DNA of 64,000 bases, from assembly GCF_014639235.1 (NCBI RefSeq), contig NZ_BMFU01000002.1:186001-250000 (forward strand), in the 5' to 3' direction. A model generated the notes under the pieces. The model did no database searches, had not been told where the DNA came from, and was given only the letters and a program-made list of their open reading frames with translations. Source of the DNA: Paenibacillus silvae (lineage in GTDB: Bacteria > Bacillota > Bacilli > Paenibacillales > Paenibacillaceae). Position numbers and translations under genes: made by a program. Shown piece by piece: positions 35,620-43,708 of the stretch. Each line of letters begins with the position of its first letter. Position 1 is the stretch's first letter.

Positions 35620-35639
35620 ATATGAGTCTCATTAGGATC

Positions 35640-36638
35640 TCATTTCTGCTCGCTCAGAATTTTATCGTATGTTTTCACGGAATCTGCACTGGTGTAGATG
35701 TATGGACTGGCTGGCTGATCGATTGGTGTGACGCTTTTTGCTCGAATCTCCATCGTATCCTTTCCATCCACTTGGGCGGAACCAATCGTACCGCGAACTT
35801 GAACCCAGATGTCTTTGTTCAGCTTGCTCGCTTCCGGCACATGAACCATCACACCGAACGGGGCCGCATCTGCCGGGCAGCACATGACGAGGAAACGCCC
35901 CAGCGCGAAATGAGAATCATGCTCCATGCTGTCATCCCGATAGACGAAGCCGGTAAGCATAATCTCTTTGCCTGTGAATTGACGCTGGAACATATCAATT
36001 GCGCCAAGTGTTTCTGAAAATATTTGCGGGTATACCTGAATGACAGGCTGTGCATATAACCTTTTTGCCAGCTCTGCGAACTCATCGCTGTATTCATCGG
36101 GAGGTACAAACTGTACACTCGCAGTGGCAACTGGCAGACCTGCTGACGCTTGCGGAACAGGCACCTTCACGTCCTGCACGTTCAAGCGAGGCGAGGCAGC
36201 AGGCAGCGGCTCTTTACGCCGAATCTCAGGTGCTGCATATGTCAGAGACATGCCTTTCTGACTGGCCATTGAACTGCCCAAAGCCTGATCTGGGAGCAGA
36301 AAACCGAGCAGTATCGGGAGTGTAATCAAACCATACACCAGCGAACTGCGCATAATCCCGGAAGGTGGAGGGTGCTCACACCCGCATTGCATTTCATTTC
36401 TGCCAAAGAGAGCATGCCAGGCCATAATGACCGCAATAAAAATGAACGGAATGACACAAGCGAGCAGCAGCTTTTGCAGAGTTGGAGCCAGATAATAATG
36501 CAGGGCGTTGCTTGAATGGAGGTGTATGATATACCCAGCCAGACTGCCAATCCAGCCCGCACGTATGAGAGCATGCCACTGAATCACATTTGTTTTTGAG
36601 AAAAAGCTCCTGTTCATCGCATGATTTCCGTAGCCCAC
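35640..36638 (-). CDS. TIGR03943-family membrane protein, partner of the upstream permease
   Basis: About 332 residues. The N-terminal half has two to three hydrophobic segments (IGSLAGYIIHL, LLLACVIPFIFIAVIMAWHALF, SLVYGLITLPILLGFLL) and a CGCEHPPPS loop. The C-terminal half is a soluble domain with TGFVYRDDS, FALGRFLVMCCPADAAPFGVMVH and WVQVRGTIGSAQVDGK, typical of TIGR03943/YcgQ-like proteins. These occur paired with YcgR/UPF0718-type permeases, as here. The exact start is uncertain: GTG 36638 has GAGAGAGG at 9 bases, while GTG 36647 and an ATG at 36617 are alternatives. Its role in metal handling is inferred from the pairing and the Zur-type site ahead of the permease. Confidence 0.82.
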   Translation of the reverse strand: MGYGNHAMNRSFFSKTNVIQWHALIRAGWIGSLAGYIIHLHSSNALHYYLAPTLQKLLLACVIPFIFIAVIMAWHALFGRNEMQCGCEHPPPSGIMRSSLVYGLITLPILLGFLLPDQALGSSMASQKGMSLTYAAPEIRRKEPLPAASPRLNVQDVKVPVPQASAGLPVATASVQFVPPDEYSDEFAELAKRLYAQPVIQVYPQIFSETLGAIDMFQRQFTGKEIMLTGFVYRDDSMEHDSHFALGRFLVMCCPADAAPFGVMVHVPEASKLNKDIWVQVRGTIGSAQVDGKDTMEIRAKSVTPIDQPASPYIYTSADSVKTYDKILSEQK

Positions 36639-36750
36639 AAATTTCACCCTCTCTCTATCAGCATTTTTTTAATCGGTGTAATCATAATTTGAAGATAAAT
36701 ATTTAATAGCATTAATCATTAACTCCATTAAATATTTTTAATATTGCAAC

Positions 36751-36785
36751 TATTCTATATTCTATATTCTATATTCTATATTCCA
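36751..36785. repeat. 7-bp microsatellite, five units
   Basis: TATTCTA is repeated four times exactly (36751-36778), followed by TATTCCA. It lies in the 228-bp spacer between the permease stop and the TIGR03943 gene, about 110 bp upstream of the latter on the minus strand. Confidence 0.9.
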
Positions 36786-36866
36786 TTTTCAATTTTCAAC
36801 GTTTCGTATTTCTTATCGCTGTTCCTGATTCTTTATAACATCATCTTAATCCCCGTTTCATCCCAA

Positions 36867-37937
36867 TCACCCAAAGAAATTCACCAGCCACGACCCGGCA
36901 AAGACCAGTATAACAATCGCTACACTTAATCCAATGACAAAGCGGGTGCGGAAGGTAGAGAGCAGCATCAGTGTGCTTTTGAAATCCAGCATAGGCCCGA
37001 GCACAAGGAAGGAGATCAGCGGGCCCAAAGCAAACGTATGGGAGAAAGCCGAAGCCACGAAAGCATCTGAGGTTGAGCACAGGGACAGCACATAAGCAAA
37101 CCCCATCATAAATACATACGACGCAACCGGGCCGTTCCCCAGCGCAATCAGATCACTGCGACTCACAAACGTCTGAATACACGCTGTAATCAGCGCACCA
37201 ATCACCAAATATTTGCTCATATCGACGAACTCGTCGCCTGCATGAAGAAAAAAGCTGCGCCAGTCCTTTGGATGTGTATGATGATGATCATGGAAGCCTC
37301 CGTCTCCGTGCGAATGAGCATGAGAATGAGAGTGTGAGGGAGGAACGGCCATTTTGAAGCCAGGATGTGTCTTCACTTCGGTTGTCACACCTTTGGGTAA
37401 GCGAAGCGGACTGCGTTTAACAAACATATAGACAAGCCCTCCGACGGAAGCAGCTACAGCAAAAGCCAGCCCCATTCTAGCAATCGTAATTTCTGGATGA
37501 TTGGGAAATGCGAGCAGGGTGGCCGTAAACACAATCGGATTGACCACAGGCCCGCTGAGGATAAACGTAACCGCAATATACGCAGGCATACCTTTACGCA
37601 TAAGTCGGCGCACAACAGGAATCATACCGCATTCGCAGATTGGAAAAATAATACCGAGCAGCCCGGCAACTAATACGCCGCCAACGGGATGTTTAGGTGT
37701 AAGTCTGCGCACCATTTCTTCCGATACAAACCACTGCATAAGAGAGGACAAGAAAACACCCATCAGCAAAAAGGGGGCCGCCTCGAGAAAAATACTCACA
37801 AACACCGTTTTTATATTTTGCAAAGCTTCGCTATTCCAGACCCTACTCAGATCAGGAGCAAATGTAATGATGACCGGGACCACAAATGCACATGGAACCA
37901 GGAAGGTTAGAAGCTTCAAGCTGGCTGCCATTCTCAT
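36867..37937 (-). CDS. UPF0718/YraQ-type permease with His-rich loop
   Basis: A 356-residue integral membrane permease with about eight hydrophobic segments and the family motifs EAAPFLLMGVFLSSLMQWFV (near 55), GIIFPICECGMIPVVRRL (near 95, with the conserved CEC) and ILSGPVVNPIVFTATL. A central cytoplasmic-looking loop is a histidine cluster (HSHSHAHSHG, then HDHHHTHPKD), typical of zinc-related transport proteins. It precedes the TIGR03943 gene in one direction. The ATG follows GGAGGTC. A promoter overlapped by a Zur-like site lies about 60-90 bp upstream. Zinc transport is inferred; the substrate of this family is not established. Confidence 0.83.
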   Translation of the reverse strand: MRMAASLKLLTFLVPCAFVVPVIITFAPDLSRVWNSEALQNIKTVFVSIFLEAAPFLLMGVFLSSLMQWFVSEEMVRRLTPKHPVGGVLVAGLLGIIFPICECGMIPVVRRLMRKGMPAYIAVTFILSGPVVNPIVFTATLLAFPNHPEITIARMGLAFAVAASVGGLVYMFVKRSPLRLPKGVTTEVKTHPGFKMAVPPSHSHSHAHSHGDGGFHDHHHTHPKDWRSFFLHAGDEFVDMSKYLVIGALITACIQTFVSRSDLIALGNGPVASYVFMMGFAYVLSLCSTSDAFVASAFSHTFALGPLISFLVLGPMLDFKSTLMLLSTFRTRFVIGLSVAIVILVFAGSWLVNFFG

Positions 37938-37990
37938 GAAAAGACCTCCGTCACTAGAACTTTGCTAGAATATATGCTTGTACGTGCTGT

Positions 37991-38030
37991 AACATACATC
38001 GATCTGACCTGTAAATCAACAATTTTACGA
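37991..38030 (-). promoter_or_regulatory. Promoter of the permease operon with Zur-like site
   Basis: Minus strand: TTGATT (at 38019-38014), 17 bp, TATGTT (at 37996-37991). A Zur-like 7-1-7 sequence TCAACAATTTTACGA (38016-38030) overlaps the -35 box; its right half TTTACGA is good, its left half poor. Weaker than the other three boxes of the island. Confidence 0.5.
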
Positions 38031-38060
38031 TTAAACCAGTTTTCGTTCGTCACGCATCGG

Positions 38061-38119
38061 TTGACAAGCAAAAGCGGAGTGAGGTATAGTTTCTTGTGTA
38101 TTAATAGTAATAATTACGA
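38061..38119 (+). promoter_or_regulatory. Promoter and Zur box of the CobW-family gene
   Basis: TTGACA (38061-38066), 18 bp, TATAGT (38085-38090). TAGTAATAATTACGA (38105-38119) differs from the B. subtilis Zur core TCGTAAT-N-ATTACGA at one base and lies just past the start point, where binding would block transcription. Confidence 0.82.
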
Positions 38120-38211
38120 TTAAAAGCTTATCAGATTTGTTTTTGAAACAGAAGCAGTACCCGAAAAACATCATGAATTACACGTACCTTTAAAGAGTGG
38201 AGGGAGCCAAT

Positions 38212-39426
38212 ATGTCATCGTCAGTGTCAGATCAACAGCAAGTTCAGAACCGAATTCCCGTTACCGTGCTTAGCGGCTATCTCGGAGCAGGCAAAACCAC
38301 ATTGTTAAACCATGTGCTTCATAATCGGGAGGGCATGCGTGTCGCCGTCATCGTAAACGATCTCAGTGAAGTCAATATTGATGCAGGATTGATTCGTGAC
38401 GGAGGCGGGTTATCGCGAATTGATGAGAAGCTCGTAGAGATGTCCAACGGCTGCATCTGCTGCACGCTTCGAGAGGATTTGCTGAAAGAGGTCGAGCGAC
38501 TTGCGCTCGATGGTTCGTTTGACTACATCCTGATTGAATCAACAGGGATTGGTGAGCCCGTCCCGGTAGCACAGACATTTACTTATATAGATGAGGAGCT
38601 TGGCATTGATCTAACCCAATTCACCCGTCTGGATACGATGGTGACAGTGGTGGATGCCGCTCAGTTCTGGCGTGACTTTTATTCGAAAGAGACATTAAAG
38701 GATCGGGGACAGGAGGCCGGGGAAGACGATGTGCGTGGCATTGTGCATTTGCTGACGGATCAGGTGGAGTTCTGTGACGTTCTGGTGCTGAACAAGTGTG
38801 ATCTGGTGTCCGAGGAGGAGCTGGCCAAGCTGGAAAAAGCACTGCACGCGATGCAGCCTGAGGCCAAGCTGGTTCGTACAACGCATGGACAGATTGATCC
38901 GAGAGAGATTCTGAATACAGGACGCTTTGATTTTGAAAAAGCAAGCCAGTCCGCGGGCTGGATCCGCGAATTAATGAAGGAAGAACATACGCCTGAAACC
39001 GAGGAATACGGTATTCACTCGTTTGTATATCTTCGCAAACGTCCGTTTCACCCGGAGCGCTTGCTGCGCTGGATAGCCAAATGGCCGGACAGCATTGTAC
39101 GCTCCAAAGGATTGATGTGGATGGCTACACGCAACCATATGGCGATATCGTTCAGCCACGCAGGAACCTCCAAACAGCTTGCACCAGCAGGAATATGGGT
39201 CGGCGCAATGAGCGAGGAAGAGCGGCATCTGCACTTTGGCTGCACCCTGCCTGCTATTCCAGATTGGGATGATGAGTGGGGCGACCGGGTGACAAAACTT
39301 GTGTTTATCGGCATTGACATGGATCGCGTGGCTATAGAGCGGACACTGGATGAAACGCTGCTTACCGATGAAGAGATGCAGATGAACTGGCGTGAGCTGA
39401 AAGACCCTTTTCCACAGTGGAGCTGA
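38212..39426 (+). CDS. CobW/COG0523-family GTPase, probable zinc metallochaperone
   Basis: A 404-residue G3E-family GTPase resembling B. subtilis YciC/ZagA (397). Walker A is GYLGAGKTT (residues 22-30), the metal-binding CxCC is C81-C84 in SNGCICCTLRED, then ESTGIGEP and the NKCD guanine motif in VLNKCDLV (about 199-205). The C-terminal CobW domain includes RPFHPERLLRWI. With a Zur box and the znu genes nearby, it probably delivers zinc to enzymes under zinc starvation. ATG 38212 follows GGAGGGA; GTG 38197 is an unlikely alternative. Confidence 0.9.
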   Translation: MSSSVSDQQQVQNRIPVTVLSGYLGAGKTTLLNHVLHNREGMRVAVIVNDLSEVNIDAGLIRDGGGLSRIDEKLVEMSNGCICCTLREDLLKEVERLALDGSFDYILIESTGIGEPVPVAQTFTYIDEELGIDLTQFTRLDTMVTVVDAAQFWRDFYSKETLKDRGQEAGEDDVRGIVHLLTDQVEFCDVLVLNKCDLVSEEELAKLEKALHAMQPEAKLVRTTHGQIDPREILNTGRFDFEKASQSAGWIRELMKEEHTPETEEYGIHSFVYLRKRPFHPERLLRWIAKWPDSIVRSKGLMWMATRNHMAISFSHAGTSKQLAPAGIWVGAMSEEERHLHFGCTLPAIPDWDDEWGDRVTKLVFIGIDMDRVAIERTLDETLLTDEEMQMNWRELKDPFPQWS

Positions 39427-39615
39427 TACGTTAATAAAGTGCATTCAGATAATGATAAATTCATTGCAGGTAAAGTTAAGGCGGGAGAAGGCCAGTCAGG
39501 AATATAAGTGAATTCAGTAATTTACGACATGTTAGACGCATGGAATGTTAATATGGAGCGCTATCATGTATTTGAGCAGGGGGAGTATGTGCGCTTTTTG
39601 CAGCTGGTAAAATCC

Positions 39616-39808
39616 TAACGATCTCAGGAAGCCTTATTTCCCGCTTTTTGAGCTTTTGTGAAATCTAACGAATCCAGGAGACGTTATTTCGCGCAATGAA
39701 GCCAATTTTGTGCCACAGAGGACTGTTTCTGTCGAGATAGCGTTTCTGGGAATCGTTAGAGTTGAAACTCGCTAAAAATGCGCCTAATAAGGCTTCTCCT
39801 GATCGTTA
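39616..39808. repeat. 193-bp symmetric inverted-repeat element, copy 2
   Basis: Forward motif copies start at 39616 and 39666; reverse copies end at 39758 and 39808. All four positions, relative to the left end, are identical to those of copy 1 (0, 50, 142, 192), although the sequences have diverged. The two outer motifs read CTAACGATC...CCTTATT inward from both ends. The remaining gene-free sequence, 39427-39615 and 39809-40038, shows nothing recognisable. Confidence 0.85.
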
Positions 39809-40038
39809 GCGCCGAAGCAGGCAGGGCTGTCCCCAGCCATTCAGGACTTATGGGCCAGCCGCTTTAAATCTGCTGCTGCGCAAAAAAGATTAGCTAAACA
39901 GCGGATTTGCGAGATAGAAATCGCCATTCCATTTTTTGTGGACTAAAGCTGAAAGAGAGATTTACTGCAGATGAACCTGTCCATCTTTCAGAAGAATATG
40001 ATGTGTGCACACAACAATTTTGCTAGGTGATTGCAAGG

Positions 40039-40089
40039 TTGACAAAAGAAAAGGCATAAGCTACTATCATTAAATAGTAATTATTACGA
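40039..40089 (+). promoter_or_regulatory. Promoter and Zur box of the alternative L33 gene
   Basis: TTGACA (40039-40044), 17 bp, TACTAT (40062-40067). TAGTAATTATTACGA (40075-40089) matches the Zur core with one mismatch and overlaps the expected start region. Confidence 0.85.
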
Positions 40090-40111
40090 ATTAAAAAGAG
40101 GAGGCAGCACC

Positions 40112-40261
40112 ATGAGAGTCATTGTAACATTAGCCTGCACAGAGTGCGGAGATCGCAACTATACAACAACGAAGAACAAACGTAACCATCCGGAGCGACT
40201 GGAAATGAAGAAGTATTCTCCACGTTTGAAGAAAATGACGATTCATCGGGAAACACGCTAA
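40112..40261 (+). CDS. rpmG: 50S ribosomal protein L33, zinc-independent type
   Basis: A 49-residue L33 protein, MRVIVTLACTECGDRNYTT at the start and PRLKKMTIHRETR at the end. The first zinc pair is kept (C9, C12 in CTEC), but the second pair is lost (KKYSPR), so a four-Cys zinc ribbon cannot form. Zur-controlled alternative L33 proteins of this kind replace the zinc-containing form during zinc starvation and spare zinc. The Zur box just upstream and the znu genes just downstream support this. The start follows AGAGGAGG. Confidence 0.9.
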   Translation: MRVIVTLACTECGDRNYTTTKNKRNHPERLEMKKYSPRLKKMTIHRETR

Positions 40262-40317
40262 AATCGGGCAACACGATAATACCGAAGCATAAGCTAAAAA
40301 ATTTTGAGTTCTCTAAA

Positions 40318-40332
40318 TCGTAAAATTTACGA
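40318..40332 (+). promoter_or_regulatory. Zur box upstream of znuC
   Basis: TCGTAAAATTTACGA is a perfect 7-1-7 inverted repeat close to the Zur core, 20 bp ahead of the znuC start. No clear -35/-10 pair was found, so the gene may also be read from the rpmG promoter. Confidence 0.85.
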
Positions 40333-40352
40333 AAATGAAAAGAGGGTACACC

Positions 40353-41060
40353 ATGATTTTATCTTCCATGCGTGATGTTGTATTTGGATATGGCAAAGAG
40401 CCGGTCATTGATCAACTATCGCTGGATATTCATGTAGGCGAATTCGTTGGCATCACAGGCCCGAATGGTTCTGCGAAAACAACGATGCTGAAATTGCTGC
40501 TGGGGCTGTTAAAGCCCTGGAGCGGTTCGGTACATATAAACACACAGCAGCATCAAGGGGGCAAACTGGAAATAGGATATGTGCCGCAGCAGGTGGCCTC
40601 GTTTAACAGCGGTTTTCCCAGCACGGTCATCGAGCTGGTTCGTTCCGGCTGTTACCACAAGCTGGGACTTTTTCGCAGGTTCACTGCGGACAAGGAAGCG
40701 ATTGTTGAACGCAGCCTGCGTGAAGTGGGCATGTGGGAATATCGCAACACGCGGGTTGGCGAGCTGTCGGGCGGACAGAAGCAGCGTATCTGTATTGCAC
40801 GGGCATTGGCTGCACAGCCTCATGTGCTTGTGCTGGATGAACCTACAACAGGCATGGATCGGCGCAGCAGAGAAGGCTTCTATGATCTGATGCGTCATTA
40901 TGCAGATGTGCACGGGCTGACCATTATTATGGTTACACATGGTCTGGAGGAGATCGGCAATCGGCTGGACCGGACGATCACGCTGGAGCGACAGGAAAGC
41001 GAGGAATGGCAGTGTTTGAGTACGAATTCATGCAACGTGCTTTCTGGGCTGGAGGGTTAA
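40353..41060 (+). CDS. znuC: Zinc ABC transporter, ATP-binding protein
   Basis: A 235-residue ABC ATPase. Walker A is GPNGSAKTT (residues 36-44, with Ala before Lys as often in zinc/manganese ABC transporters), Q-loop GYVPQQ, signature LSGGQKQR and Walker B VLVLDEPTTGMD, then the switch TH in MVTHGLEE. It powers zinc uptake with ZnuB and ZnuA. ATG 40353 has GAGGG at 6 bases; ATG 40335 lies next to the Zur box and is less likely. The 3' end overlaps znuB by 55 bp. Confidence 0.94.
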   Translation: MILSSMRDVVFGYGKEPVIDQLSLDIHVGEFVGITGPNGSAKTTMLKLLLGLLKPWSGSVHINTQQHQGGKLEIGYVPQQVASFNSGFPSTVIELVRSGCYHKLGLFRRFTADKEAIVERSLREVGMWEYRNTRVGELSGGQKQRICIARALAAQPHVLVLDEPTTGMDRRSREGFYDLMRHYADVHGLTIIMVTHGLEEIGNRLDRTITLERQESEEWQCLSTNSCNVLSGLEG

Positions 41061-41884
41061 TCGGATTGATTGCACCCATTCTGGGTGTATATCTGATGCT
41101 CAGACGGCAGGTACTGATGGCGGATACCCTTTCTCACGTTTCGCTTGCCGGGGTTGCGCTTGGTTCTGTCATGAACCTGAATCCGGTGCTGTGCGGCTTT
41201 GCGGTAGCCATGATCGGTGCTTTGCTGGTTGAACAGCTGCGGCGAAGCTATCGTACCTACAGCGAGGTGCCCGTGGCCATAATTATGACGTCGGGTCTGG
41301 CCTTAGCTGTCGTATTAATGAGTTTGAAGACAAATCTCTCCAAAACGTTCAGTTCATATCTGTTCGGTTCAATCGTAGCCGTAAGTAACACACAGCTGTG
41401 GATGATGGCGGCTGTATGCTTGATTGGATTAATCTTTTTTATTTGTCTGCGCAGACCGCTCTACAATCTGACTTTTGATGAAGAAACCGCCTCGATCGGG
41501 GGAGTTCGGGTCAAAGGATTGTCGTTTGCTTTTGCCATACTTACGGGAATGACCGTAGCCTCGGCCATGCCGATTGTCGGCGTACTGCTGGTCTCTGCAC
41601 TGATTGTATTGCCGGCAGCGTTAGCCTTGAGAATATCACGCAGTTTTGCAACAGCAATCGTCATTGCTGTCATTACGGGGCTGGCAGGTATTTTTAGCGG
41701 ACTGACCGCTTCTTACCAATGGAACACACCCCCAGGTGGAACGATTGCACTTATCCTGTTATTTTTCCTGTTGACCGGGATATCGGCTCAGAAGCTGATT
41801 TCATTATATAACCGTAAACGTCACCGCGCGGCACAGCAAAATCAGACAGCAACACTATATATACATTCCAAAGGAAACACATAA
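41006..41884 (+). CDS. znuB: Zinc ABC transporter, membrane permease
   Basis: A 292-residue ABC-3 family permease with about eight membrane segments. LRRQVLMADTLSHVSLAGVALG near the N-terminus is the family hallmark, and ALRISRSFATAIVIA a later one. It starts within znuC (55-bp overlap) after AGGAAAGCGAGGA, so expression is coupled. The C-terminal tail is basic and polar. Confidence 0.94.
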   Translation: MAVFEYEFMQRAFWAGGLIGLIAPILGVYLMLRRQVLMADTLSHVSLAGVALGSVMNLNPVLCGFAVAMIGALLVEQLRRSYRTYSEVPVAIIMTSGLALAVVLMSLKTNLSKTFSSYLFGSIVAVSNTQLWMMAAVCLIGLIFFICLRRPLYNLTFDEETASIGGVRVKGLSFAFAILTGMTVASAMPIVGVLLVSALIVLPAALALRISRSFATAIVIAVITGLAGIFSGLTASYQWNTPPGGTIALILLFFLLTGISAQKLISLYNRKRHRAAQQNQTATLYIHSKGNT

Positions 41885-41906
41885 TATGAAATGGGGAACT
41901 TATGAT

Positions 41907-43007
41907 ATGAAATTTGCTAAAAATTCCGCGCTTGCACTAGTTTTCAGCATGGCACTCGTTGTAACGGGCTGCGGGCAGAAGGCCCCGGCTGCTGAGTCGG
42001 ATGCATCCACATCCACATCCACAGCCGCATCCACTCCGGCGGAGACGGAGCAAAAATTGAATGTGCAGGTCAGCTTCTATCCAATGTATGAATTCACGAA
42101 AAATGTTGCGGGCGATCTGGCAGATGTGCATACGCTTGTACCCGCTGGAATGGAGCCGCATGACTGGGAACCGACTCCTCAGGATATGGCCAGCATCGAA
42201 AAGGCAGATGTGCTCGTTTACAACGGAGCAGGCATGGAATCCTGGATTGATCAGGTCAAGGACAGTCTGAGCAGCAGCAAGCTGATCCAAGTCGAGGCGA
42301 GTCAAGGCATTAGCATTCGTGAGGGTAGGGAAGAGGAAGAGCATGACCACGACCATGCGAACGGAGCTGCAACAGACCACGACCATTCGGACGAGCATGA
42401 TCACGCGGATGATGCTGCGAAGGACGGTAACGACCATGCAGAAGCCAGCAGTGAAGAACATGACCATGAACATGATCATGGCGTACTTGATCCTCATGTA
42501 TGGTTATCTCCGGCACTGGCCATAAAAGAGGTTCGCAATATTGAAGCGGGACTGGCGAAAGCGGCACCTCGGCATGCAGAGCAGTTCAAACAGAATGCTG
42601 ATGCATATGTTGCCAAGCTCGAAGCACTGGATCAGGATTTCAAGGCGGCTGTGAAGGACAGCAAACGTAAGGACTTCATCACACAGCACGCGGCTTTTGC
42701 TTATTTGGCACAGGAGTACGGTCTTCAGCAGGTACCGATTGCCGGGTTGTCTCCTGAACAGGAGCCATCCGCGGCACAGATGGCGTCAGTGATTGATTTT
42801 GCCAAAGAACACAAGGTCAAAACAATCTTCTTCGAAACCTTAGTATCCTCCAAAGTGTCCGATACAATTGCACAGGAGGTTGGGGCCAAAACGGCTGTAT
42901 TAAATCCGATTGAAGGTCTGACTGAGGACGAAGTCAAAGCAGGCAAGGACTACATCAGCGTCATGAGAGAGAACCTGGAGGCGCTGAAGCTGGCGCTGAA
43001 CGAATAA
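41907..43007 (+). CDS. znuA: Zinc ABC transporter, substrate-binding lipoprotein
   Basis: A 366-residue cluster A-I solute-binding protein. The lipoprotein signal ends at C22 (VVTGCG). The zinc ligands expected for the family are H85 (GMEPHDWEP), H197 (DPHVWLSP), a histidine in TQHAAFAYLA and a late acidic residue near FFETLVSSKV. A long His/Asp/Glu-rich loop (about 146-191, with many HDH repeats) between the first two ligands marks it as a zinc rather than manganese binder. ATG 41907 follows GGGGA; ATG 41886 would add seven residues ahead of the signal. Confidence 0.95.
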   Translation: MKFAKNSALALVFSMALVVTGCGQKAPAAESDASTSTSTAASTPAETEQKLNVQVSFYPMYEFTKNVAGDLADVHTLVPAGMEPHDWEPTPQDMASIEKADVLVYNGAGMESWIDQVKDSLSSSKLIQVEASQGISIREGREEEEHDHDHANGAATDHDHSDEHDHADDAAKDGNDHAEASSEEHDHEHDHGVLDPHVWLSPALAIKEVRNIEAGLAKAAPRHAEQFKQNADAYVAKLEALDQDFKAAVKDSKRKDFITQHAAFAYLAQEYGLQQVPIAGLSPEQEPSAAQMASVIDFAKEHKVKTIFFETLVSSKVSDTIAQEVGAKTAVLNPIEGLTEDEVKAGKDYISVMRENLEALKLALNE

Positions 43008-43101
43008 GCAGGCATCCCGATTCAGTTTGATGCACAGCACCGAAAAAGGTACAATATAACAACATGCTAAGGAATGAATGAGATCGATTCCTTTGCCTTT
43101 T

Positions 43102-43137
43102 GCGAAGCAGAGAGCACAGCGATGTGCTCTCTTTCGC
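43102..43137 (+). terminator. Hairpin after znuA, possible terminator
   Basis: AGAGAGCACA-gcga-TGTGCTCTCT (43109-43132) is a perfect 10-bp hairpin, extended by GCGAA/TTCGC around a 2-base bulge. The T run is short, so termination may be partial. Confidence 0.6.
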
Positions 43138-43173
43138 TTGAGACGACCGGATGAAGCAGAAGAGGAGGATACG

Positions 43174-43665
43174 ATGGACCCGCATGAACAATATGAAGAG
43201 CAGGAAGTGCTGTTAAGTGAGCAGCCCGCCCATCTGTGGAGGAGACGAAAGCAGGAATTGATGCACTGGACCGAGCGGGATAAACAGGTCATTATTCCCA
43301 AACAGACAGCGATCTGGAACGGGATTGAGGTTGATACAGAGTTAGTCTCTACGCTAAGCTTGTTGCATGAAGCAGGTGTGCAGACGGAGTTTTCATGTGC
43401 AGGCGTCAGTCCGCTGGATGAACCTGTCGATCACTCCCTGTATGCTTATGTAACGCTGATTCATAACCCGGCATCCGAGCGGTTCGTAAAGTATGCGCTG
43501 CAGCGAATGAAAAACCGATTATTGGTGACATATGAGCCCGGGCGCGGCCGATATGATCTTTCCTCTTTTTTCATTGGGCATAATCGCAGCTTCTGCTGGT
43601 GGATGGAACGATGTGCACTGGACTTCAAAAGACGAAACGAAGCAGGGGAAGAGCACGTAGTATAA
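43174..43665 (+). CDS. Uncharacterised protein, 163 residues
   Basis: No family recognised. The ATG has an excellent GAGGAGG site 5-6 bases upstream, so it is surely translated. It is a soluble protein with a charged N-terminus (EEQEVLLSEQPAHLWRRRKQEL), a central FSCAGVSPLDEPVDHSLYAYVTL and a late FFIGHNRSFCWWMERCALDF. It carries three cysteines and seven histidines, which alone does not show metal binding. It lies between znuA and an M50-like protease gene, without a visible Zur box of its own. Confidence 0.8.
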   Translation: MDPHEQYEEQEVLLSEQPAHLWRRRKQELMHWTERDKQVIIPKQTAIWNGIEVDTELVSTLSLLHEAGVQTEFSCAGVSPLDEPVDHSLYAYVTLIHNPASERFVKYALQRMKNRLLVTYEPGRGRYDLSSFFIGHNRSFCWWMERCALDFKRRNEAGEEHVV

Positions 43666-43708
43666 TGGGATAGGCTCGCTTACATGAAGGCAAGGAGGTC
43701 TGAACAGA

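Noticed and set aside
36671..36692. Zur box in the gap before the TIGR03943 gene
   Set aside because: GTGTAAT-C-ATAATTT matches only about half of the core positions, and the right half lacks ATTACGA.
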